Below are positions 34,396 through 42,857 of a stretch of DNA of 43,347 nucleotides, piece after piece. The stretch comes from Chromatiales bacterium (GTDB taxonomy: Bacteria > Pseudomonadota > Gammaproteobacteria > Chromatiales > Chromatiaceae). The stretch spans positions 1 through 43,347 of the forward strand of contig JAKSBX010000283.1 in NCBI GenBank assembly GCA_022360905.1. The letters run 5' to 3'. The stretch's first letter is position 1. Every line of letters begins with the position of its first letter. The notes beneath the pieces are model-generated. The model made no database searches. It was not told where the DNA came from and was given only the letters and a program-made list of their open reading frames with translations. A program made the translations under genes and the position numbers.

Positions 34396-37300
34396 TTACT
34401 GAAATTTCGCTGCGCGTTTGACAAACTTTTCCAGGTCTTTTTCAGTAGAGTTCCAGGGTGTTCCCGGATGGATGCAGGCGGCCGTGCACTTCTCGGCAGC
34501 CTTCACGATATCCTTGAACTGACCGCCTTTGGGGTCGACGATAACCGCTTTCTTTTCATCGTTATAGGTGAAAATCTTCGGATTGATCTCGACACACTCG
34601 TCACAGGCTGTACATTCCGGGGTTTCGATCCATACCGGTTCGTAATCCGCAGCAGCTGCACCATTGCTTCCTGCCGGGGCGGCTGCACCATTACTGCCGT
34701 TGGCAGAGATGGAACCCGCCAGGGCATCTGCATTGCCGCTGGCGGCCATGGAGAGCAGGGTGGAGCTGAGGCGGTTGGCCATATCGACCTTGGCCTGATC
34801 GACCAGGGCATCCACATCCACTTTATTCATCTCACCGGCGACTCCCTTCAGCTGACGCCAGAACTGTCGGCGCTCTTCGCAGGATTTGGCAATCTCCTGA
34901 GCACAGATGATACGCATAAGACGGTTCTTGCTGTCCACACCCCAAATGTAGGGGAATTTGCCTTCCCGGTCCTCTTCATCCATCTCCAGGAACTCATCCA
35001 TGGGGATCATGTCATCGTTCCAGGTCTCCGGAGGCGCCATGCGGAACTGCTTGCGGAAACGCCCTTCGGTGACGGCAAAGTCGGCGAAGGTCATGGGTAC
35101 TTCCAGTTTGCACGCCTCACCCTTGTCATCCTCGTAGTCGATGGTATAGGTCGGCCAGTCATCATCCAGTGAAGGGTTGCCTTCCAGATCGATACAATCC
35201 TCGATGGTCTCACCGGCATCCGGATCGTACTTCATCAGCGGGTAGGCTCTCGATTCCACAGCCATCTTCGACTGTCTGAAAGCGATGTCGTCGCCAACCC
35301 CATGCTCCGGAGGACAGACCGCATAGATGTTGAACAGTGCCGGACGGCGGCTGTTCAGGCCATCGATGTAACCTTCCAACAGGTGGGTGGTGTTACTGAT
35401 GGTGCCCTGCAGGACGTAGGTTGTCCGATGGGCGATGCCGATCAGGGAGACCTCTTTACGAATCTCTTCCTTACCTTTCCAAGCCTTACCGTAGGGACTC
35501 ATATCCGCAACCTGGCCGATGTAGCCCGAGGTACAGGCCTGACCACCGGTGTTGGAGTAGACCTGGGTATCGAGTACCAGGACTTTCACCGGCATGCCGG
35601 ATGCGAGGGCACGGGAGAGGTTTTGGAAACCGATGTCATACATCGCGCCGTCACCACCGACCGATACGACCGGCGGACAGAGCAGCCACTCCTCTTCGCT
35701 AAACTGTTTCCAGTTGAACTGCTGGAAGAAGGCGCCGTGCTCGACCGCATTGTACTTGCCCGCCAGTTCCAGTTCCGCTTTACGAATGGTGGCGAAGCCG
35801 TTCGCCATCTTACGCATGTGACCTTCGAAAAGCCCCATCGCGACAGATGGGCTGTCCTGGAACAGGTGGCTGGCCCAGGGGAACGGGTAGGGGTTGAAGG
35901 GGTAGGTGGAACCCCACACGGAGGTACAACCGGTGGCGTTGACAATACCCATCTCAGCGCGGCCGTTATTGGTCTCGCCCTCGGTGTAACGCCATTTCAG
36001 ATCTCTGAGTTCATCCAGCAACTGGGTCACGGACTGCAGCCATTCACGATCGATGACCGTCTTCTCGCGATCGCTGTCCAGATTCTCGCTCAGCCCGGAG
36101 AGGGTCAGATCACTCTCTTCACTGCCGGACATGGCTTCCGAGATGGCTTTGGAGCTGCTCAGATCCACACCTTCGGCCAGTTTCAGTCGGATGTGCTGCT
36201 CCAGTTGCTCGATCAGTTTGTCGATCTTCTCGATCTGCTGTTTGACCCGGGGCTGCATCAAGGCAGTGACCGTGGCGGTGAACAGATGGATGATGGTCTT
36301 TTCACCACAACCCAGGCAGGCGCCGTCGCCACAGGCCAGGGAGTTGTAGTTATCCTTGTCCATCAGCAGGGTCTGCAGTGCGCCGACCTTTTCATCCAGG
36401 TCGTCGATGCGGTTGAACGAAGGATCGCTGGTCGGCAGATCCAGCCAGAAGTTCCAGTCGTCACGCAGACGTTCAATGGCCGCTTCATCCTGATGGGTGG
36501 CGACCAATGCGTCGTCTTCACAGATGGTGACACACTCCATACAGCCCTTACAGGTGTATGGGTTGACCGTGATGGAGAAGAGGCCACCGCTGTTTTTGCT
36601 CTTCTTCTCCATGTTGCTCCAGTAGGGCTTGGTCACGGAGAAGTCGAACTCACCCATCGCCTGCAGGAACAGACCGAATTCCTCTTCCAGGGTAGCCCGG
36701 GCATCCTCTTCAATCTCGGCAGCAGCTATGGTCTCGAGTACAGCCTGATCCAGTACGCTGCGCACATTGGCGGCTTCACCGGCCTCTGCAAGCAGTTCAC
36801 GCAGACGTTTCTCTACGTTACGGCTCTCTCTGCGCAGGTATTGGGTCGGACGGCCAGCGGTTTCGATGCGATTGATCGCCGTAGCGAATACATCGCTTAC
36901 TTTGTTGACCAGGCCGGGGATGGCGCTGTCGGGACAGATGGTGTAGCAGTCGCCACAGGCGGTACAGTTTTCCGCGACCCATTTGGGGTAGTCGAAGCGG
37001 ATCTGGGTCATGTCGCGGAAGACACCGGTGGAGGCTGGAATCAGTGACAGCGCTTGGTAGGGGTCGGCCAGATTCTCATTACCCTTACCACTGGCATAGA
37101 AGCTGCCGGTCTGTTCCCAGAAACGGTGTACATCGGAGATGCCACCATCCGCTTCAGGCAGCTGTTTTAGCATCACCGGCATGCCGATCTCTTTCTTCAC
37201 CGGCAGCTGGGCGCTGGTGCCGATGGTTTTGTTGGTGATTTCATGGATCTCATCGAAACCACGGCGCACAACCCGCAGGTTGTCCTCAACCACCCGGCGG

Positions 37301-39333
37301 CCCTTGCTGCCGAATTTAGCTTCAAGCTGACTCTCGATGGCGCTGAACAGTTTTTTCTCATCCAGGCCAGCCATCTCCATCAGCGGAGAACCGGCGAAGA
37401 AGGCGCCCTGGAAGGCATTACCCTGCATACGCAGTTGCAATTCGGCGTCGGAGGCCTCCTCTTTAGCGATCTTGAAACCGTCCACATAGTAGACATGGAT
37501 CTCGTTGTCGATGATCTGCTGTTGCATCCAGCGGGGGAAGGATTCCCAGACCTCATCCGCAGAACCCAGGTTCGACTGCATGATCAGGGTACCGCCCTGC
37601 TTCAGACCAGCCAGCGGGTTGGAGTGACCGAATACGTTCGGATCCGGGCTCAAAACCACGTCCACATAGTGATACTCACAGTTCAGCGGGATCGGTGTCG
37701 GTGCTGCAGAGAGATAGTAGGTGGTGGGCTGACCCTTCTTCTCGGAACCATATTTCGGATTCGCTTTGATCTCGTAACCGAGTAGATCGTAGAGGGTCAT
37801 GACCAGGTTCTTACCGGTGGTGATGGCGCCCCAGCCACCGACCGAGTGCATTCTTACGGTAATCGAGCCTTCCGGCATCAGGTTCGGGTTTTCGGAACCG
37901 CGCAGGGCCATCTCACCGATGTTCGGGTAGGCCTCGAGCAGTTTCTGGATATGGATCTCCTGCTTGGGCGTATCCGCATCGCGTACGAAATCGATACCCA
38001 GGTAGAAGAATTTACGCTGACTGCCGTCGGGCAGCATGTTTTCAACCGCGGCAATCAGTGCCTCGGGCTGGAGGTCACGGGAACCCAGGCCATAGGCGCC
38101 GGAATAGAGGTGAGGGGCGTCGGCAAAGCTGCTGTAGCAGTCGTACTTCTCATAGGGGAGTTCCAGTTTGCCGGCCTTTGCCTGACCATTTTCGATACAC
38201 TTGGAGACCACCGAGCGGACTTCACGCATCAGTGGCAGGTCTTCCGCCAGAGGTTGGTCGGTACGCTCCAGAACGCAGACGCCTTTTTTGCCCTTCAGGA
38301 TCTGACCCAGCAGGTCACCCGGGAAGGGGCGGAACATGGTGATATCCACCACGCCGATCTTCAACTTGCGGGTCTTTTCCAGATAGTCGGCCAGACCATG
38401 GGCCTGTACGATCATTGAACCCATGCCGACGATCAGGTAGTCGGCCTTTTCCGTGTTGTAAGTGCCGATCCGGTTGTAACGGCGTCCGGTCAGTTCATAG
38501 AACTCATCCATTGCCTGGTCGGCAATCTCCGGTATGTGCTGGAAGAAGTAGGGCCGTTGCGCAGCGGTGGTCTGCATATAGGCATCCTGATTCTGCACCG
38601 AGCCTGAGAGCATGGGGTTGTCCACATCCCAGATGGCCGGTACCCGGCGACGGGTCTCACCGAACAGCAGCTTCTGTGCCGGGGTGGGGCATTCGATCTC
38701 ATCATCCGGACGTCCCAGATACTCAGCGATCAGTTCCCGCTCAGGTACCTGTAGCGGTTCGATCAGATGGGTGGTCAGAAAGCCGTCCTGAGCAACGGCT
38801 GCCGGGGTCAGTGACAGCTCGGCAATCTTACGGCCGATCAGGTTCAGGTCGGCTGCACCCTGGGCATTGTTGGCGAATACCTGGAAAAAGCCGGTATCGT
38901 CGATACAGTGAAAATCGTCATGGCCGCAGTGCACGTTGAGTGAGGCCTTAGTGATCGCCCGGCAGCCGATGTTCAGTACATAGGGCAAGCGCTTGCCCAC
39001 GGCCGCATAGAGGGATTCATGCATGAATGCGATGCCCTGGGCCGAGGAGAAATTGGTGGCGCGCAAGCCGGTCATGGACATGCCTGCGGTTACCGCAGCG
39101 GCTGCATGCTCAGACTCCGGTTCGATAAAGATCAGCGACCGGTCAGAAACATTGACATGGCCTTTGGCGGTCTCTTCAGCCCAATATTCACCCATTTGGG
39201 TAGACGGGGTGATGGGATAGGCACCAGCGGCATCAGAGGCTTCCCTCTCACACATGATGACTGCCCCGTTACCGTCCATTGCCATACGGATACCAGGGTA
39301 TTTGAAGCTCTTCTCTTCTTTCTTACCGAACAT
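34396..39333 (-). CDS. nifJ: Pyruvate:ferredoxin oxidoreductase, giant form with fused ferredoxin
   Basis: 1645 aa; ordinary NifJ/PFOR is near 1200. It interconverts pyruvate + CoA with acetyl-CoA + CO2 + two low-potential electrons. In order: domain I with AGAYPITPSTQMGEYW, domain II, a gamma domain (VRMHSVGGWGAITTGKN), [4Fe-4S] motifs CTACGDCYTICP (C790-C800) and CKGCMECVTIC (C928-C938), proximal-cluster cysteines C1001, C1006 and C1009, and the thiamine-diphosphate loop GGDGAMYDIGFQN (D1228). An Asn/Gly/Ser/Ala linker (about 1540-1562) leads to a terminal ferredoxin, CTACDEC from C1574 with C1616/C1620 in CTAACIHPG. Insertions of roughly 80 and 100 residues lie between the first two clusters and after the proximal one; the second is coiled-coil-like. 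ppsA and rnf genes around it favour pyruvate, not 2-oxoglutarate, as substrate. Confidence 0.9.
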   Translation of the reverse strand: MFGKKEEKSFKYPGIRMAMDGNGAVIMCEREASDAAGAYPITPSTQMGEYWAEETAKGHVNVSDRSLIFIEPESEHAAAAVTAGMSMTGLRATNFSSAQGIAFMHESLYAAVGKRLPYVLNIGCRAITKASLNVHCGHDDFHCIDDTGFFQVFANNAQGAADLNLIGRKIAELSLTPAAVAQDGFLTTHLIEPLQVPERELIAEYLGRPDDEIECPTPAQKLLFGETRRRVPAIWDVDNPMLSGSVQNQDAYMQTTAAQRPYFFQHIPEIADQAMDEFYELTGRRYNRIGTYNTEKADYLIVGMGSMIVQAHGLADYLEKTRKLKIGVVDITMFRPFPGDLLGQILKGKKGVCVLERTDQPLAEDLPLMREVRSVVSKCIENGQAKAGKLELPYEKYDCYSSFADAPHLYSGAYGLGSRDLQPEALIAAVENMLPDGSQRKFFYLGIDFVRDADTPKQEIHIQKLLEAYPNIGEMALRGSENPNLMPEGSITVRMHSVGGWGAITTGKNLVMTLYDLLGYEIKANPKYGSEKKGQPTTYYLSAAPTPIPLNCEYHYVDVVLSPDPNVFGHSNPLAGLKQGGTLIMQSNLGSADEVWESFPRWMQQQIIDNEIHVYYVDGFKIAKEEASDAELQLRMQGNAFQGAFFAGSPLMEMAGLDEKKLFSAIESQLEAKFGSKGRRVVEDNLRVVRRGFDEIHEITNKTIGTSAQLPVKKEIGMPVMLKQLPEADGGISDVHRFWEQTGSFYASGKGNENLADPYQALSLIPASTGVFRDMTQIRFDYPKWVAENCTACGDCYTICPDSAIPGLVNKVSDVFATAINRIETAGRPTQYLRRESRNVEKRLRELLAEAGEAANVRSVLDQAVLETIAAAEIEEDARATLEEEFGLFLQAMGEFDFSVTKPYWSNMEKKSKNSGGLFSITVNPYTCKGCMECVTICEDDALVATHQDEAAIERLRDDWNFWLDLPTSDPSFNRIDDLDEKVGALQTLLMDKDNYNSLACGDGACLGCGEKTIIHLFTATVTALMQPRVKQQIEKIDKLIEQLEQHIRLKLAEGVDLSSSKAISEAMSGSEESDLTLSGLSENLDSDREKTVIDREWLQSVTQLLDELRDLKWRYTEGETNNGRAEMGIVNATGCTSVWGSTYPFNPYPFPWASHLFQDSPSVAMGLFEGHMRKMANGFATIRKAELELAGKYNAVEHGAFFQQFNWKQFSEEEWLLCPPVVSVGGDGAMYDIGFQNLSRALASGMPVKVLVLDTQVYSNTGGQACTSGYIGQVADMSPYGKAWKGKEEIRKEVSLIGIAHRTTYVLQGTISNTTHLLEGYIDGLNSRRPALFNIYAVCPPEHGVGDDIAFRQSKMAVESRAYPLMKYDPDAGETIEDCIDLEGNPSLDDDWPTYTIDYEDDKGEACKLEVPMTFADFAVTEGRFRKQFRMAPPETWNDDMIPMDEFLEMDEEDREGKFPYIWGVDSKNRLMRIICAQEIAKSCEERRQFWRQLKGVAGEMNKVDVDALVDQAKVDMANRLSSTLLSMAASGNADALAGSISANGSNGAAAPAGSNGAAAADYEPVWIETPECTACDECVEINPKIFTYNDEKKAVIVDPKGGQFKDIVKAAEKCTAACIHPGTPWNSTEKDLEKFVKRAAKFQ

Positions 39334-39439
39334 GGAAACTTCTCTTTGCTAGGTTTGCAATTTACCTTCCGCCACTCTATCGATCACTATCTATATAGAG
39401 GGAACAGAAAGCGTAGGCTTAAGGTCATGACTGCCCACA

Positions 39440-40318
39440 TCAGATAGGCAGCGCTTCTTTACGTACTATGCGCTTGGCTTGTTGCCCTTTGATGACTCCC
39501 AGGGATTCATCAAGCCAAACAATTGCCCCGGTCGGGCAGCGCTCAGTAGCAATAGGGGAGGCTAAACTAATCTTGTTATAGTCGATTACAGCCAAATTGT
39601 CTTGAATACTAATCAATCCTTCCGGGGAGTCCTTGACACATCTTTCACAAGCGGTACAGGCGACTTCGCAATCATTCTCTGCGCTGTCACCATGCTCCAG
39701 ATTTTTACAGGCCACCCACAACCGATGGGCAGCGTCCTGGATTGAGAACAGATCCTTGGGACAGATATCGACGCAATCGCCACAAGCGGTGCATTTTGCG
39801 TTGTCGACGATGGGCAATCCGTTGTGGTCCATGGTGATCGCATCGAAATCGCACACATCGGCGCAATCGGCCAGGCCGATACAGCCCCATGTGCAGCTCT
39901 TCGGGCCGCCGGAGACGACGGCGGCTGCACGGCAGCTCTCCAAACCTTTATAATGGGCACGCATACGGGCGACATGATTGCCACCGGCGCAGGCCAGACG
40001 GGCCACCCGTTTCACCACGTCACCACTCTCCACGCCCAGGTAGTCGGCGATGTCTTCAATCGTCTCTGCGTTACTGACGGTGCACTGTGCCGGGGTGACC
40101 TCACCGGAGATCAGGGCTTCAGCGAAGGGTCGGCAACCGGCGCTGCCACAGGCGCCACAGTTGGTGGCGGGCAGCATACCTTCGAGGTCATCGATGCGGG
40201 GATCTTCAAAGACCCAGAGTTTCTTGTTGGCGAAAACCAGCATGGATGAGAGCAAAAGGCCAAGTACGCCCATGAAGAGGATAGCGGTCGTGACGTTTAG
40301 TGCGATCTCAATATCCAT
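39440..40318 (-). CDS. rnfB: Rnf complex subunit RnfB, long form with several Fe-S clusters
   Basis: 292 aa from ATG 40318 (a TTG two codons upstream is possible). An N-terminal membrane anchor (about 6-30) precedes the Fe-S domain NCGACGSAGCRPFAEA with C54, C57, C62 and C79. Three further cysteine groups follow: C142-C156 (CTWGC-CADVC), C176-C186 (CTACGDCVDICP) and C217-C227 with C261 (CEVACTACERC, ERCPTG). Escherichia RsxB is about 190 aa with fewer; the long form resembles RnfB of anaerobes. RnfB takes electrons from ferredoxin and passes them into the membrane part. It is separated from the other rnf genes by nifJ, 106 bp downstream. Confidence 0.93.
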   Translation of the reverse strand: MDIEIALNVTTAILFMGVLGLLLSSMLVFANKKLWVFEDPRIDDLEGMLPATNCGACGSAGCRPFAEALISGEVTPAQCTVSNAETIEDIADYLGVESGDVVKRVARLACAGGNHVARMRAHYKGLESCRAAAVVSGGPKSCTWGCIGLADCADVCDFDAITMDHNGLPIVDNAKCTACGDCVDICPKDLFSIQDAAHRLWVACKNLEHGDSAENDCEVACTACERCVKDSPEGLISIQDNLAVIDYNKISLASPIATERCPTGAIVWLDESLGVIKGQQAKRIVRKEALPI

Positions 40319-40699
40319 TTCCAATACCCGATGTCATGCGTGTGAAACCTAACTGAAACCCTTTAGAAACCTTACATAGTTTAATGTTGGGGTTAGTATT
40401 GGTCTATGGAATGGGTTAAATAGAAAGTATTAATTTTTATAAATACTCCAAGAGCATTGAAAAAATTAATGATCACATAAGTGCCCCGATTGGCTCGATG
40501 CCAATCTCTACACCCAACTCTATACCCAAGGCATAGGATTTCAACCATGTTGGCCTATCGGAAAAAGTATCGGCTGGGCGGGCTGAAATTTAACCTAAAA
40601 AAAGTGGTGTTATAACGACGCCAAAGTCTCCTGAAGGTAGATATTTCGGTGGCTGGTTTGAGGTGGCTGGCGATTGGATCGGTGAGTCCGTCCGGCCGT
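40319..40699. other. Noncoding region upstream of the rnfB-nifJ-rnf block
   Basis: About 380 bp, AT-rich near rnfB, and should contain the promoter of the block. A perfect inverted repeat GATTGGC-N5-GCCAATC lies at 40488-40506 and could be an operator or small hairpin. No gene is supported. Confidence 0.5.
40488..40506. promoter_or_regulatory. Inverted repeat GATTGGC-TCGAT-GCCAATC
   Basis: Seven-base perfect arms, 5-base centre, 170-188 bp upstream of the rnfB start. Candidate regulator site for the Rnf/NifJ block, with no known regulator assigned. Confidence 0.35.
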
Positions 40700-41344
40700 T
40701 CAAAAAGGCCACCAACCGGAGCCGCTTTCCAGTTTGCTCCGGCAACTGGCGATCTGTTGGCGGTAGCGCTTGGCATTATTCTCTACCCGCTGGGCTACCT
40801 TGATCAGCCAGGGTTTCTTCTTGTAACTGCCCCTGGCGTAACCGCCATGCCCCTCATGGTAGGCCAGGTATTGTCGGTACGGGTCCCATTTCGAGATGCC
40901 GAGTTTGCTGTGAGTGGTTTTCACATACCAGCCGATGAAATCCACCGCATCTTCGTAGTCATCCCGGTCTGCCCAGCGATTGCCGGTCTGCTGTCGATAC
41001 CAATCCCAGGTGGAGTCTTTGACCTGGGCATAGCCATAGGCGGAGGATTTACGGAACCAGGGGATAAACCAGAACAGCTTCTCCCGGGGCGGTTTGGCAT
41101 CATGCCTGAATCTGGATTCCTGATGGATGAAGGCGAGTTGTAAATGAATCGGCACGCCCCACTTCTCGAACGACGCCTGGGAGGCTTCATACCAGTCATC
41201 CTTCTCCTCAAAGATATTGCAGGCATCGGCGGTATTCTTCGGGGGGGAGCTCGAACAGCCGCTCAGCATCAAGAGTGAAACTGAAAAAGCTAGTGTAAGT
41301 TTTTCTTTTTTCTTAAAAATAACTTGGTACCTCAAGTTCAACAT
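40700..41344 (-). CDS. Lytic transglycosylase-like lipoprotein (SLT fold)
   Basis: 214 aa from ATG 41344; the longer frame to 41449 has no signal peptide at its start. A lipoprotein signal ends in LLMLSGC. The catalytic domain has IHQESRFRHDA with the likely general-acid Glu, then SSAYGYAQVKDSTW (the GxxQ block of lysozyme-like enzymes) and YLAYHEGHGGYARG with the AYHxG pattern. Such enzymes cleave peptidoglycan glycan strands with formation of anhydro-muramic acid. It is divergent from adk; the start lacks a good ribosome-binding site, so its exact N-terminus is uncertain. Confidence 0.75.
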   Translation of the reverse strand: MLNLRYQVIFKKKEKLTLAFSVSLLMLSGCSSSPPKNTADACNIFEEKDDWYEASQASFEKWGVPIHLQLAFIHQESRFRHDAKPPREKLFWFIPWFRKSSAYGYAQVKDSTWDWYRQQTGNRWADRDDYEDAVDFIGWYVKTTHSKLGISKWDPYRQYLAYHEGHGGYARGSYKKKPWLIKVAQRVENNAKRYRQQIASCRSKLESGSGWWPF

Positions 41345-41507
41345 GAGCCGCGGGCCTATCCTGCAGGACTGCCGGGTTCTTGTCACGTATAATAGCGCCG
41401 GTTTTGACCATGGGCAGAGGGGAAAACTCCCATTATCGGGTGTTTCCACGCTGGTCCTAACAAGAAAATCACAATTTAGAAAAACAATTATCAGGAGCGA
41501 TCATATT

Positions 41508-42149
41508 ATGAAGCTGATACTTTTAGGTGCGCCCGGTGCGGGCAAGGGCACGGTTGCCAAGGAACTGACCAAGCTGGACGGTTCAGTGCAGATCTCCACC
41601 GGTGACATCCTGCGTGGCGCGGTCCAGGCCGGTACTGAACTGGGTAAGCAGGCAGAAGCCTTTATGAAGGCGGGTGACTTGGTGCCCGATGATCTGATCA
41701 TGGGCATTATGGAGCAGCGTCTGCAGGAGCCGGATTGTGAGAACGGCTTTCTGCTGGATGGCTTTCCCCGCACCATTCCGCAGGCAGAGGCCCTGGGTGA
41801 ACTGCTTAAAAAGATCGATGTGGATCTCGATTTCGCCGTGGAGATCGATGTACCGAGGGAAGTGATCCTGGATCGGCTCACCACCCGCAGAACCTGCGAA
41901 GCCTGTGGTGCCATCTACAATGTCAAAAGCATGCCGACCAAAGTCGAAGGTGTTTGCGACAAGTGTGGTGGCAAAGTCGTACAGCGTGATGACGAGACAG
42001 AAGAGGCGATCTCGAACCGTCTCGACGTCTATCAGGAAAAGACAGCCCCTCTGGTCGGTTATTACAGCAACGAAGCGATGCTGTTAACCGTCAGCGCTAC
42101 CTCCAGTGAGGCGGTAGTGAACGCCATTCAGGAGAGATTGAACGGCTGA
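41508..42149 (+). CDS. adk: Adenylate kinase, zinc-lid type
   Basis: 213 aa. Interconverts ATP + AMP with 2 ADP. The P-loop GAPGAGKGTVAKEL (7-20) and GFPRTIPQAEAL (AMP-binding region) are typical. The LID carries four cysteines, CEAC and CDKC in RTCEACGAIYNV and VCDKCGGKVV, the zinc-binding form. Start ATG 41508 has AGGAGCGA upstream; the frame from 41217 only adds unrelated sequence. A strong terminator follows. Confidence 0.97.
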   Translation: MKLILLGAPGAGKGTVAKELTKLDGSVQISTGDILRGAVQAGTELGKQAEAFMKAGDLVPDDLIMGIMEQRLQEPDCENGFLLDGFPRTIPQAEALGELLKKIDVDLDFAVEIDVPREVILDRLTTRRTCEACGAIYNVKSMPTKVEGVCDKCGGKVVQRDDETEEAISNRLDVYQEKTAPLVGYYSNEAMLLTVSATSSEAVVNAIQERLNG

Positions 42150-42180
42150 AACTGACATAACGGCCGCCGTAACGGAGCAG

Positions 42181-42207
42181 CCCGCTCTTCGAGCGGGTTG
42201 TTTGTTT
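42181..42207 (+). terminator. Rho-independent terminator of adk
   Basis: CCCGCTC-TTC-GAGCGGG forms a perfect 7-bp stem with a short loop, followed by the T-rich tail TTGTTTGTTT. It lies 32 bp after the adk stop. Confidence 0.85.
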
Positions 42208-42267
42208 AGGCAGCGCGCTCAGTGAATCCCGGCTATTATCTTTTTAAATCAATAAGGAGAGGTTTGT

Positions 42268-42669
42268 ATGCCTGATTTTGGGAACCCCTATATGCTTGAA
42301 GAGTATACGCTGGATGATCTGAAGCAGTACCCGATTCTGGTCTGGGCGTTGCACGATACAGACGATGGCGGGAAACAGTTTCTTACCCCGCTCCTCAATA
42401 CCAGGAATCTCAGCCCTGAATTCAACCACGCCAAAATACTGCTCACCGTGGTCGGTGATGAGGTGTATGCCGAGGCCAGCTACAATGTGGAGGATCGTTC
42501 GATCTATTCGATCTTGATCTGGGATGGAGACAACACGGTTGAAGTTGAAGACTGCGAACTGGAATCACCGATCCGCTTTCAGGCAGTCCCCGAGATTGAT
42601 GGCGAAGCCAATGTGGTGTTCGTACTCAAATCGAAGGAGGACTACTACGCCTATCGAGACGAATCTTAA
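42268..42669 (+). CDS. Hypothetical protein, 133 aa
   Basis: Unrecognised. AAGGAGAGG lies about 7 nt before the ATG, strong support for translation. The sequence is acidic, mixed alpha/beta (HAKILLTVVGDEVYAEASYN, then SIYSILIWDGDN), without signal peptide, membrane helix or Cys cluster. It follows the adk terminator and has its own transcription, with no obvious partner. I cannot assign a function. Confidence 0.7.
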   Translation: MPDFGNPYMLEEYTLDDLKQYPILVWALHDTDDGGKQFLTPLLNTRNLSPEFNHAKILLTVVGDEVYAEASYNVEDRSIYSILIWDGDNTVEVEDCELESPIRFQAVPEIDGEANVVFVLKSKEDYYAYRDES

Positions 42670-42733
42670 AAATACCGCGCAATAACAGCATTCCTCAGCA
42701 GAAATTGTTATGCTTGACGAGGCGGCCAACTTC

Positions 42734-42757
42734 CTAGGGCCTGTTACCAGGCCCTAG
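42734..42757. repeat. Back-to-back tips of the dispersed repeat (CTAGGGCCTG-TTAC-CAGGCCCTAG)
   Basis: A perfect palindrome with 10-bp arms and a 4-base centre. Each arm equals the tip of the dispersed element at 6491 and 18224, so this looks like an element with its interior lost. It could also form a hairpin in RNA, but no T run follows, so it is not a good terminator. Confidence 0.6.
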
Positions 42758-42857
42758 TGTGTCAACTAAAGGATAATGTAGAATTCGACGGATTGGATTT
42801 CTGATGCAAATCGGATGATGTCTGTTAGTACCATCGAGAGATAGCAATAGCTAAGCC

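Noticed and set aside
35302..37047. A 581-codon frame on the plus strand opposite nifJ
   Set aside because: It is the antisense shadow of nifJ; the nifJ frame carries all cluster and thiamine motifs, while this frame has no motif and no ribosome-binding site.
41217..41507. Upstream extension of the adk frame
   Set aside because: Overlaps the divergent lipoprotein gene; the ribosome-binding site and conserved P-loop fix the start at 41508.
42734..42757. Palindrome as a rho-independent terminator
   Set aside because: No T run follows on either strand and its arms equal the repeat tip.
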